57,038 nt of DNA from Caproiciproducens galactitolivorans (GTDB taxonomy: Bacteria; Bacillota; Clostridia; Oscillospirales; Acutalibacteraceae): the NCBI RefSeq assembly GCF_004768785.1, contig NZ_SRMQ01000012.1:1-57038 (forward strand), read 5' to 3'. Shown here one piece after another: positions 26,101-33,400 of this stretch. The position numbers and the translations under genes were made by a program. The notes under the pieces were generated by a model that was given only the letters and a program-made list of their open reading frames with translations, did no database searches and was not told the origin of the DNA. Within the stretch, counting starts at the first letter, position 1; each line of letters starts with the position of its first letter.

Positions 26101-27921
26101 ACCTTTTCCATCGTGCTGTTCGTCAATGCCTGCACCGATAATGACAGGGTAAGAGCCGCCCCAACCGTATTCGTTTTTCAAGAAGTCGGCGTTCTCTTTA
26201 GCAGAAAGGCTCTTTTCAAACTGCTCATAGATACGCATTTTGCCCTCGGAAACTCCGCTTCCACGGGTCAATACAGCGTCTATGATTTCCTGAGAAAAAG
26301 TAAAGGCAGAGGTTTTTTGTTCCTCTGCCTGATTTCCCATAATGAGAGTCAACTGACCGTCCATAGACGGAAGCGGCTTCATTGTATCGGTCAATTCTCC
26401 CAAAAGTCTCATTGCTTCAAAATGCTGTGCGATTACGCCCCAGTCATAGAAGCTCTGAGCTGTTCTGTTTTCGTATTCGCCCTCCCACAAGTGGAGGACA
26501 TTCTGAAATGTTTTGTAGCCGACAAGCCTGCCGTCGCTTAAAGGTAGCTGGGTGTAATCATTGTTGAAAATACCCTTGATATATTCGGTACGGGTCGCAT
26601 TATCCGTATTTCTCTCATAGAAGTCTTTGATTTCTTCCTTTGAAGCGGACAAATGCGGGGTAGTGCCGAGTATTTCTCGGATAGTATCATCGCCACCGAA
26701 AAACGGCAGGCTCTTGTCCTCGTGGTTTCTGTCGTAATACTCTAAGCGAATATTACCTGATTCTTCACGATTTCCTGTGCCGAGTTCCTGATGTTGTTCA
26801 TCAGGCGAACCCATTTCATCATATCTTCCGCTTTCATCTGCTCCGTCAGTCCCGCTTTCTCTGCCATCTGCTTTACGAGAGTTTCCTCCAGTTCGCTGGC
26901 TCTCTGCTGAACCTCCGCCAAGTGACTGTTCAGAATCCCTTTCGTCAGAAGATTGTAGTACAGAATTTTGTGATGTTCCTTCAGATAAGTTCTCCTCATC
27001 TGCGACCATCTGCCGAGAGTCACTTCCTTCTGCTCCGGCAGCTTCAGGTTCGGAAGATTGTAATCTCCCACCATCGTGTATGTGATTTCGCTCATCGCTT
27101 TGACTCCTTTCGTCTTTGATGTCTTTATTGTATTCGGATTGTCCCTGTTCATCAATTATGCGATTTTCCTTGCTGAGCGTGCTGATTGTTCTGCTGACAG
27201 GGAGCAATGCCATTTCAGCAATGTCGCTTGTAGCAATGCCCACCGCATTGAGAACTTCCTGTGAATTGAAGCTTGAAATCCCGGCAAAGTCATCGGGAGA
27301 ATAGACCTTGTCTGCGTTCAGTCCCAATCGAGCCATAACCATATATGATACGCTGTTTCTGACAAGCTCCAAATACAAGGCATTTGCTTCATCGGCAGAC
27401 AAATACTCAATATCGCTTCCTGCACCTAAGCTCATAAAGTCGGAGATATAGTCTGCGATGTTGTCCTCGACGGCATTGGCAATGCTCTCTTTGACGACAT
27501 TTTCAATACTCGTTGTATCGTTTACCGCCCCGAAAGTGTTTTCAAGCGTTTCGATAACCTCTGCTTCATAATCGGGTCTCATCTCCCAAATAGGAACAGG
27601 GCGGGAATGTCGGCTTTCGTGGGTGTCCGATATATCAAAGTAATGAATCAGCCTTTGACGGCTTCTGTCTGCGTCCTCAAATACGGCAATACCCTTTGCT
27701 CCCCGGTTTACCCAGCGACCGAAAGTACCGTTCCATCGTTCGATTTCAAGCACGGCTGTTGCGTCGGGTCTTTGGGCATAAATGAGAAGCTGTTCATCAA
27801 ATCGGAGCCTGAAATTTCTGCCTGCTGTTTTCAGAAACGATTGCCAGTTTACCGGATTGTCTGTAACCGCAAAACAGGTTCTTTCATACAGCTCTGAAAT
27901 CAGGTCAAATTTCCTTGCCAC
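20119..27921 (-). CDS. Giant polyvalent protein: ArdC-like, N6 DNA methylase and SNF2-type helicase
   Basis: 2600 residues, GTG start behind a strong AAGGAGGTG site. Order of parts: an ArdC_N-like domain (about residues 1-100; NWQSFLKTAGRNFRLRFDEQ); a low-complexity acidic linker (about 255-395); large-polyvalent-protein domains; a methyltransferase core with motif I LLEPSCGIGNF near 1127 and motif IV-like GNVPFGDF; then a superfamily 2 helicase with Walker A AHAVGAGKTFEM near 1802, DESH near 1963 and motif VI QRSGRIIRQGN near 2295; and a coiled-coil end. Proteins of this kind are hallmarks of Tn1549/CTn-like ICEs and are thought to protect or remodel transferred DNA. Residues 276-393 are overlapped in another frame by a TnpV gene. 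Confidence 0.93.
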   Translation of the reverse strand: MARKFDLISELYERTCFAVTDNPVNWQSFLKTAGRNFRLRFDEQLLIYAQRPDATAVLEIERWNGTFGRWVNRGAKGIAVFEDADRSRQRLIHYFDISDTHESRHSRPVPIWEMRPDYEAEVIETLENTFGAVNDTTSIENVVKESIANAVEDNIADYISDFMSLGAGSDIEYLSADEANALYLELVRNSVSYMVMARLGLNADKVYSPDDFAGISSFNSQEVLNAVGIATSDIAEMALLPVSRTISTLSKENRIIDEQGQSEYNKDIKDERSQSDERNHIHDGGRLQSSEPEAAGAEGSDSRQMVADEENLSEGTSQNSVLQSSDERDSEQSLGGGSAESQRTGGNSRKADGRESGTDGADESGRYDEMGSPDEQHQELGTGNREESGNIRLEYYDRNHEDKSLPFFGGDDTIREILGTTPHLSASKEEIKDFYERNTDNATRTEYIKGIFNNDYTQLPLSDGRLVGYKTFQNVLHLWEGEYENRTAQSFYDWGVIAQHFEAMRLLGELTDTMKPLPSMDGQLTLIMGNQAEEQKTSAFTFSQEIIDAVLTRGSGVSEGKMRIYEQFEKSLSAKENADFLKNEYGWGGSYPVIIGAGIDEQHDGKGITISKGIGSDKPHITLSWSQVEKRIGDLIRMDRYLNPKEKERYPEWLEKQEERRAELAEQRKNREILSTAPPEPENKEDEPEAQYEYHLGDSVYIGASQYEILSFDENRVMLYDFDMPLFNKEISREEFDRKVRENPMNDHLKVSVLPAEEKFVTGENEAQNDTETVQDFSPKTGYDDAFFIDLVNESVIWMYYNPDSNAGGQYVTNTLSFDEIQQAAREYDSTEDFFDYLGSIANQELADVGTEWFVDAESQFSEQPDFTDCTKATMQSLVAAASEVPVYDRETEILYSVLGRLKIDDIALSYDENGLVARDSDNEWHGAEFYHFLVDEAFVFEDDGSVLGIRPDLLDDFKVLSEHNGVEVKDNRDKEPEPIVPAWEQKKKSRVKNFDLHPDIPMSERHNFDLANNQVEEVNKKERFHRNYAAIKVLKDCQNENRFATPDEQKILSRYVGWGGIPEAFDERAGAWHTEYAMLKNILTPEEYASARESTLTAFYTPPEVSTAIYKVLEQMGFQEGNLLEPSCGIGNFIGMLPKSMENSKVYGVELDTISAGIAQQLYQKSSIAAQGFEEVNVPDSFFDGVIGNVPFGDFKVSDKRYDKYNFLIHDYFFAKSLDKLRPGGVMALVTSKGTMDKENSNVRKYIAQRAELLGAIRLPNDTFKGNAGTEVVSDILFLQKRDRLIDIEPDWVHLDTDENGIRMNSYFVQHPEMILGEMKMVSGRFGPEATCEPFDNADLSELLNEAVSNIHGEISEYEVADELEEEDNSIPADPTVRNFSYTVLDDKIYFRENSRMSPVEVSATAENRIKGMIGIRDCVRNLIELQTEDYSDSEIKQAQDKLNTLYDSFTKKYGLINSRANTSAFSDDSSYALLSALEVINEDGELERKADMFFKRTIKPHKPVTEVDTADEALAVSMGEKAAIDMEYMMELSGKSEEELFADLKGVIFLNPLYEYGNSYEPKYLMADEYLSGNVREKLATAKRSAALYPEDYTVNVQALEKVQPKDLTASEISVRLGATWIPPEIFQQFMFEFLDTPRYAQWNIKVHYSQFTGEWNIEGKSYDRSNVKAYSTYGTSRINAYKIIEETLNLKDVRIFDYIEDDEGKKKAVLNKKETAIAQAKQELIKQGFQDWIWDDPTRREKLTKMYNEKFNSIRPREYDGSHIVFNGMNPEIELREHQKNAVAHILYGGNTLLAHAVGAGKTFEMVAAAMESKRLGLCNKSLFVVPNHLTEQWAAEFLQLYPAANILVATKRDFETKNRKKFCGRIATGDYDAVIIGHSQFEKIPMSIERQRAILEQQLEELTDGIMDLKRNRGENFSIKQLEKSKKSVKQKLEKLNDQSRKDDVVTFEELGVDRLFIDESHYYKNLYLYTKMRNVGGIAQTEAQKSSDLFMKCRYLDELTGGRGTVFATGTPISNSMVELYTIQRYLQYNTLVKNNLQHFDSWASTFGETVTAVELTPEGTGYRAKTRFAKFYNLPELMAMFKEVADIKTADMLELPVPEAHFHNVAVKPSEMQKEMVASLAERAEKVRGGGVDSSVDNMLKITNDGRKLALDQRMLNDMLPDFEGSKINACVDNIYRIWEETADKKSAQLVFCDLSTPKNDGTFSVYNDIRKKLIERGVPESEVRFIHEADTDVKKKELFQKTRKGEVRVLLGSTQKMGAGTNVQDRLIALHDVDCPWRPSDLEQRSGRIIRQGNSNPDVDIYRYVTEQTFDAYLYQLVEGKQKFASQIMTSKSPVRSAEDIDETALSYAEIKMLATGNPYIKEKMDLDIQVQKLKLLKSNFLSERYALEDKIIKYYPQRITALENRIEGLKQDVETAKQHPKPTDDRFVGMEVKGVFYSEKADAGKAIIETCKQMNSPDPIPLGKYRGFETELLFNTAERNYEVRLKGATSRNVPLGDDAHGNIIRLDNGIERFAESLSLAENDLENTKNQLETAKKEVQKPFIQEEELKTKLARLDELNILLNMDKRENEIVGGEPDEGEVPNTRKEKTYER
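26742..27095 (-). CDS. tnpV: TnpV-family protein encoded inside the giant gene in another frame
   Basis: 117 residues read in the +1 frame relative to the giant gene on the same strand. The sequence has the TnpV layout: N-terminal strand and loop ITYTMVGDYNLPNL, then RRTYLKEHHKILYYNLLTKG, NSHLAEVQQRASE, and a conserved end MKWVRLMNNIRNSAQEIV. The ATG has its own GAAAGGAGT site eight bases upstream. In the giant protein the same DNA encodes only a Ser/Glu/Gly/Asp-rich linker, which suggests that the TnpV frame is the one under protein-level constraint. TnpV proteins accompany transposons and ICEs; their role is not established. Confidence 0.8.
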   Translation of the reverse strand: MSEITYTMVGDYNLPNLKLPEQKEVTLGRWSQMRRTYLKEHHKILYYNLLTKGILNSHLAEVQQRASELEETLVKQMAEKAGLTEQMKAEDMMKWVRLMNNIRNSAQEIVKNQVIFA

Positions 27922-27936
27922 CTCGTCTGCACCTCC

Positions 27937-28629
27937 TTATCGTGATTTTTCTTTGTCCTTTGCAGGTTTTTTGTTTTCTTTTGCGGCTGGTTCTACGGTA
28001 TGACCGTTTCTCTCGCAAAGCTCGGCAAATTCGCAGATATGGTAGAGATTTGTTCCGACCTCCAAATGGTAGTCGTCAATATATCTGCAAGTTCTCTCCA
28101 TTGTTTTGCCGTCGCCGAGCTTAATTGAGATTTTCTCTCCGTCCGCAATGCGAAACTGCTCCTGATAGTGCGGGTCAATAAATCGGATACCACGCTCGGC
28201 ATTTTTCAAGTGGTTGTTCAGCCACTCTTTCTGATAGCAATAGCAGTAAAGATTGTACTCGCCCCTGTTGGGGTTAAACCTCATAAGATAGCTGTACTTT
28301 TCCGTATCAAGACGAATGCCGTAGTGGTTGCGGTCATCATTAAAGGAGCTGTCGGGAGTGGAATAACAGTAAGAGGACATAGACTTCCTGCCGGACAAAA
28401 CATCGCCGTCACGCAATCCGTTTATCACATCATCAAATTCAGCCTTAAACTCATCGGTTTTCAAGTCTTTTCTGAAATCGTTCCAAGTCGTCCAAAACTC
28501 GTTCCCGTTAGAACCAAAGTCGGCTCTCAAATATCCGATAAGACCGGTCTGCATAGAGAGCTGCTGGCTTTGACTGAAGGTGTATTTGCGCTCTGTTTCG
28601 GTCAATACTCTGTAATCCATTTTCATCAC
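27937..28629 (-). CDS. Hypothetical ICE accessory protein with C-terminal small beta domain
   Basis: 230 residues. The first 150 residues are a mixed fold with no motif I know (MQTGLIGYLRADFGSNGNEF; YLMRFNPNRGEYNLYCYCYQ). The end (GTNLYHICEFAELCERNG) resembles short large-polyvalent-protein (LPD) domains carried by ICE proteins. It precedes the giant gene by 15 bp and overlaps the upstream gene by 4 nt. The function is unknown; neighbours suggest DNA processing or anti-restriction. Confidence 0.7.
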   Translation of the reverse strand: MMKMDYRVLTETERKYTFSQSQQLSMQTGLIGYLRADFGSNGNEFWTTWNDFRKDLKTDEFKAEFDDVINGLRDGDVLSGRKSMSSYCYSTPDSSFNDDRNHYGIRLDTEKYSYLMRFNPNRGEYNLYCYCYQKEWLNNHLKNAERGIRFIDPHYQEQFRIADGEKISIKLGDGKTMERTCRYIDDYHLEVGTNLYHICEFAELCERNGHTVEPAAKENKKPAKDKEKSR

Positions 28630-29183
28630 CTCGCTTGTTCGTTTGTTTGTCTTTGCTTTGGAATAGGAAAACCATAAACTCCGGCAATGTCATCGCCGAG
28701 CCTTTTGGTAACTCGTGTGATGTCGGCTCTTGTGGCTTTTCCGTTGTAGATTTTATCTTGCAGATTTTCAATCTGCGTATCGGTAACACCGTCTTTGAAT
28801 ACACGGTATAGATAATGGTTTGTTCCGTCGTGATGAACGGCGTCGGCTCGAAGATCGCCGTACTTATCCACATACCATTCGGTGTAATCGGTATCGGAAT
28901 AAAGGCAATCCTTGATGTTGCCGGAATCAATCATCTTGTAGCCCGACACTCTGCCGTTCCATCTGCCGAGGTCGCCGATTACGATAATCGGCTGTGAAAG
29001 CTGAATGTTGAGATTTACTCGTTCATCATAAAGATTTTCGGCATTAGATTTTACCATAATGTCGTAAAGCTCATCATCGGAATATCCGGGATACAATTCC
29101 TCCAAAGACTCTCGCCAATCATCAAGGTCAAGGCTAATGTCGCTCCAAATGATATGGCGGTCATTCTGTTCCTGACTGCTCAT
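28626..29183 (-). CDS. Hypothetical ICE accessory protein (185 aa)
   Basis: 185 residues, acidic N-terminal half (DLDDWRESLEELYPGYSDDE) and a middle with repeated short strands (IIVIGDLGRWNGRVSGYKMI). No catalytic motif recognised. Proteins of this type sit beside giant methylase-helicases in related ICEs. I choose the ATG behind GGGAGGTGG; a GTG three codons earlier is possible. It overlaps both neighbours, by 23 nt upstream and 4 nt downstream, so it is part of the same translated unit. Confidence 0.7.
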   Translation of the reverse strand: MSSQEQNDRHIIWSDISLDLDDWRESLEELYPGYSDDELYDIMVKSNAENLYDERVNLNIQLSQPIIVIGDLGRWNGRVSGYKMIDSGNIKDCLYSDTDYTEWYVDKYGDLRADAVHHDGTNHYLYRVFKDGVTDTQIENLQDKIYNGKATRADITRVTKRLGDDIAGVYGFPIPKQRQTNEQAR

Positions 29184-29394
29184 CAGTGCCACCTCCCAAA
29201 TAAGAGAACAGCTTATTGGCTTTGGTCTGCTTCTGAAGCTCGATAATCAGGCTCATATCCGGAATAGTGATACCAGGAATTTTCAAAATGCTCTCCATAT
29301 CAAGCTGCTGCAATTTCTTTTCGGTATTGCAGCCTGCGTCAAACAGTTTCGTCAGAAGCTTTGTTTTCTGTTGAAAAGTGAATTTTTCCTTCAT
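29161..29394 (-). CDS. Small hypothetical ICE protein (77 aa)
   Basis: 77 residues, predicted as two or three helices (FTFQQKTKLLTKLFDAGCNT; IPDMSLIIELQKQTKANKLF) with an acidic tail. An AAGGAGG site lies before the ATG, and the gene overlaps its downstream neighbour by 23 nt. It is likely real because of packing and the ribosome site. Family and function are not recognised. Confidence 0.7.
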   Translation of the reverse strand: MKEKFTFQQKTKLLTKLFDAGCNTEKKLQQLDMESILKIPGITIPDMSLIIELQKQTKANKLFSYLGGGTDEQSGTE

Positions 29395-29407
29395 TGCTTT
29401 GTCCTCC

Positions 29408-30001
29408 TTATCGTTCTTTGTCTTTGTTTCGCTTCTTGTGTAAAAGCTCTTGTGCCTTTTCCTTTGCCCATTCAGGCAGACACTCAGGCTTTACCTCGCC
29501 CATAACGTCCATTCTTTCATATCGGGTGGATTTGCCGGTGTGAAGATTTGTGCAGAACACAGCACTTCCACGGCTGTTTGCCGACGCACCGAAACCTCCC
29601 GTAACATAGTAGAGCTGTCTGTCGGCTCTCTGAAATTCGGGCTTTAATACCTTGGGGTCAATAGCTATGATTTTGCCGTTGATGTCTTTGGAATAGTGGT
29701 CGGGGATACAATCGGCTTCTGTTATGAGTGTGATTGGAATATCCAGCTTTTCGACCTGTTCCTTGAAAAGCTCCGCTTCATTCGCCACACGGCTACCGAA
29801 AAGGTGTACGATTTCGATATAGTCATCGCTTACCATACATTCCGAACACAGTTCAAACAGGTCGTTTCGCTCTGCAAAGCCGCACATATATTTATCGCCG
29901 TTTGTGCTTTGCTCATTGGAAGCCAAGATAACTTCCTTTTCGCCCACATTGACCGAGCAAAGAACAGTGTATTCACCGATTTTTCTTTTTTCCTCGTTCA
30001 T
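29408..30001 (-). CDS. Hypothetical ICE accessory protein (197 aa)
   Basis: 197 residues of mixed alpha/beta character without recognised motif. It has six cysteines, five of them clustered in the first half (FELCSECMVSDD), and a Gly-rich loop (YYVTGGFGASANSRGSAVFC). Such proteins recur in the accessory block between the adhesin and the giant gene of related elements. The start ATG (MNEEK) follows GAGGTGTGG; a GTG two codons upstream is possible. Tight spacing (13 bp) to the next gene indicates one operon. Confidence 0.68.
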   Translation of the reverse strand: MNEEKRKIGEYTVLCSVNVGEKEVILASNEQSTNGDKYMCGFAERNDLFELCSECMVSDDYIEIVHLFGSRVANEAELFKEQVEKLDIPITLITEADCIPDHYSKDINGKIIAIDPKVLKPEFQRADRQLYYVTGGFGASANSRGSAVFCTNLHTGKSTRYERMDVMGEVKPECLPEWAKEKAQELLHKKRNKDKER

Positions 30002-30010
30002 ATCCACACC

Positions 30011-30304
30011 TCAGCTTACTTCAATCACAATTCTGATGTTTCCGCAGTCGCAGCCACTGCACTGCCTTGACAGTTCGGGAAATAGGGATTGCACTCTCTG
30101 TCTTGCTCTGCGGATAGTCTCAAAGCACGGCAAGCCGTAGCCTTTATAGTTGTTGACTATATCCTCAAGCGGTAAATCTCCGACTCTCATATAGCTGTAT
30201 CGGTTGTAATAGCAAAGGATAAGCTGCATATCGTCATACCTCGTTTCGGGGCATTCTCTGAGTATTGCAAGCACCTTGCTGTCAACCGTCTTTTGCTTAT
30301 TCAT
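30011..30304 (-). CDS. Small ICE protein with helical DNA-binding-like fold (97 aa)
   Basis: 97 residues. The central segment (YDDMQLILCYYNRYSYMRVG, then DIVNNYKGYGLPCFETIRRA) is a helix-turn-helix-like run ending in an Arg-rich helix (RRARQRVQSLFPEL), suggesting DNA binding; a Cys pair closes the protein (CSGCDCGN). A strong GGAGGTG site precedes the ATG. The family is common on Clostridial ICEs but not characterised, so the DNA-binding suggestion is an inference. Confidence 0.68.
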   Translation of the reverse strand: MNKQKTVDSKVLAILRECPETRYDDMQLILCYYNRYSYMRVGDLPLEDIVNNYKGYGLPCFETIRRARQRVQSLFPELSRQCSGCDCGNIRIVIEVS

Positions 30305-30326
30305 AATGCACCTCCGTAAAAGAACG

Positions 30327-30352
30327 GTGGGCGAAGTTTTCACTCCGCCCAC
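30327..30352 (-). terminator. Hairpin downstream of the adhesin gene pair
   Basis: GTGGGCG (30327-30333) and CGCCCAC (30346-30352) form a 7-bp stem; on the minus strand it is followed by CGTTCTTTTA. It lies between the 29-residue membrane-peptide gene and the ribosome site of the next gene, and probably reduces read-through from the adhesin. Confidence 0.5.
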
Positions 30353-30363
30353 ACAAGCGTTCC

Positions 30364-30453
30364 TTATTTCTTTCTGTTCTTAATCTGCAAGAAGATAAAG
30401 CCTCCGATAATAAAGGCGACTAATACAACTGCTACGATTGTTTTAGCGTCCAT
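30364..30453 (-). CDS. 29-residue single-helix membrane peptide
   Basis: A mini-gene whose ATG overlaps the adhesin stop codon (TAATG), giving one hydrophobic helix (TIVAVVLVAFIIGGFIFLQI) and a basic tail KNRKK. The overlap allows termination-reinitiation after the adhesin. Its topology matches the small helper peptides often found next to surface or transport proteins. Function is unknown. Confidence 0.6.
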   Translation of the reverse strand: MDAKTIVAVVLVAFIIGGFIFLQIKNRKK

Positions 30454-33400
30454 TACTCATTGTCCTCCTTCTTCTTTTTTCTGTACGCAACAACGGCTGT
30501 GCCGACAATACCGAGGGCAGAAAGTCCCGCAAGTGCCGTCCACAAGCCCACATTGCTGTTATCTCCGGTCTTTGGTGTGTCTCTCAGCTCATTGTGCATT
30601 TCCACAACGGTAGTAGAGCCGACCTTTACTGTTGCAATCTTATCCGCAGGAAGCACATAGGAAGCAGAAACACTATCCTGAACCTCGGAAACGGTGTAAT
30701 CGCCGATACGAAGTCCCTCAATAACGATTTCGCCGTTCTTATCGGTCGTGAAGCTTCGGTCGTATCCGTTTACTCCCGTAACTCTGAAAGTGAAGCCTTC
30801 AACCTTACCGTCTGAGGAAGTCTTAACGATTTTCAGGTTTCCTTTCATAGCCGTGTTAATAAAGCCGACGCCGGCTTTGTTTTCTACCTCGTAGGTGGTT
30901 TCATCTTTTTCAATGAAAACAGAGTACACACCCTTATCAAGTTCAAAGCCTTCCGGTGCTTTGGTTTCTCTTACAAGGTATTTTCCGTAAAGAAGCTCCT
31001 TCATCTCGTAAATACCCGTAGAAGTTTCGTTGAGTGTACCGATAAGCTCGTCGCCGTCGTCCAGTTTGCCATCGCCGTTTACATCTTTGTAAACCTCAAA
31101 GGTCGCTCCTGTCAGCTTGTTGTCCGGGTAATCTTCATCGACCTTAGTCAACTTGATATTGCCGTGAACATACTCATTGACGATTTCGACCTCAATGACC
31201 TGAGCGACCTCGGAGATTTTAACTTCATAAGAAGTTTCATCAAGCACGAAGCCCTCCGGCTGCTCGATTTCTCTTACAAGCCAGTTGCCATACGGTACTT
31301 TCTCAAAAGAAAAGCTACCGTCTTTTTGGGAGGTAGCAGTCATCAAAGCATTTTCTTTTGTAAATTCGGTTTCATCAGCCTTAAACAGACCGATTACAGC
31401 ACCTCCCAGTGCTTCGCCGTTTTCGGTAATCTTCTTACCGGAAACAGAACCGTAAATGAGCTTGTTTTCAATCGGCTTGCCGTCATTGACTGCAATCTCA
31501 ACAGTTTCGGTATCCTGTCCCGCATAGCTGAAAGTAAACGGATACTTGCTGTCGGAAAGGATATAATGCTCATCAGTTGCAAGTTCCTTTACATAGTAGC
31601 TTCCAAAAGGAAGGTCGGTTTTGATAACAGCCTTACCATTTTCGGAAAGTGAGATAATCTCAATCAGACCGTCTGCCGGGATAGAAGTACCGCTTGTTGA
31701 AACAAGTTCCTCAGCAGCGAAAAGTCCGAAGCTGATGTTCTTCACTTCATCGCCGTTGCCGATATTGAAGATGTCGTTCTTCTCGATAGCTTTTTCAAGA
31801 CTTACCGTAACCTTTTGTCTCTCGTTTACGAAGCTGGTTGCCGTTTCGGTCACGGCGACTTCCTGACCTGCGTAGGTAAGCTCGACCTCGTGTGCTTCCT
31901 TGTTGATAACCATACCCTCCGGTGCGGTAATTTCAACTACCGTATATCTGCCGAGGTAAAGCTCCTTACTCTTTGCAAGTCCGTTTTCATCTGTGGTAAC
32001 AGTATCTACGACCTCGCCCTTTGCATAACGGAGTGTTCCGTCAGGAGTGATAATATCTTCTGCTGCGGTAATCTCATAAACCGCACCTGCAAGACCTTTC
32101 ACTTCATAGACAGGCTGATAAATCACATCGGCATTTTCCTCTCCGGAGATATTTACCCCTGAGAATACCTCGCCGGTCTTTTCAATGCTGACAGTACCTT
32201 TCTGTGCCATATTAGGCTTATCGACCTTAATCACGGTAATACCACCCTCATCGGAAGAATGTTCCTCTGCCACATCAAAGTACACCGGTGTGCTGTCAAG
32301 CACATATCCGTAAGGAGCCTGAACCTCAACAAGAGAATATCCCTTGCCGTATTCCAGTTTCTCCGGTGTAACAAGCTGTCCGTTTGCATCAGTGTAGAAA
32401 ATATCTATCGTTGTCGGAGTAGGATAAGTGAAGGTCATTGTTACCTGATTGCCGTCCGGGTCAAAGATTTTGAACCCAGCACCGGCATAAGGAATGTTTT
32501 TACCACTTTCTGCGTCCACCTTAACCACCTTGATATAGCTTTCAAAGTTTGCGTTGTTGATGAGATAGCGGTAGGTCTGTCCGTTCTGAGCAATGAACAC
32601 ATCGAAGTCGTCCATTAACTCACGCCCCTCCCAACCGGAGGTCTGATGAACGGTATATACGCCGTAAGGCATATCCTTTGTCTGACCGAAGCCGTTTTCA
32701 TCACAAACAATTACATCTCTTTCATCTTCCTCTGCTGAATCAAAGCTGCCGGAAGATTTCAGATAGATTTCAAAAGTTGCACCGTTTTCCGGTGTTTCAA
32801 TCTTTGTTTCGCCGTCATCGGTATGCTTGATGATAGCGATATTGCCTTTCATAACCTGTTCGGTAACATCATTTGCGGTCTGATTGTGTTCCACCGTATA
32901 AAGCTGCGGTTCAGCACCGACCTTATGGATTGTACCGTCGAGCAGATAACCCTCGGACGGCGTGATTTCACGGATTGTCCAGTCATTATCACAGACATAT
33001 TCCTTTGTGGTAAACTGCCCGTTCTTATCCGTCACATACTTGTCCACAAGGGTTTCACCTTTATAGATACCGTAAACTGCTCCGGCAAGGGTAGCGTCGC
33101 CCTGCGGTGTGCCTTCCTCTCGGTCGCTCTTTGTTACGGTTACGCTGAACTTTTTGAGAATGTTCGTGAAGTTTCTTGTGGTTACTTCTTTCCAGTTAAT
33201 CGGTGCGGTCTGATTTGCAGGCACAACATAACGGATTGCGGTATCCACTTCCTCAATGGTGTATGGGGTAGTGCCGCTGATAAGCACATCATCAAAAGAA
33301 GCAACACCGTTCTTATCTGTCACGGCATACTCATCGACAGCAATACCGGAAAGAGATGTGCCGTAAAGATGGAAGGTAACGCCCTCAACCAAGTTATCCT

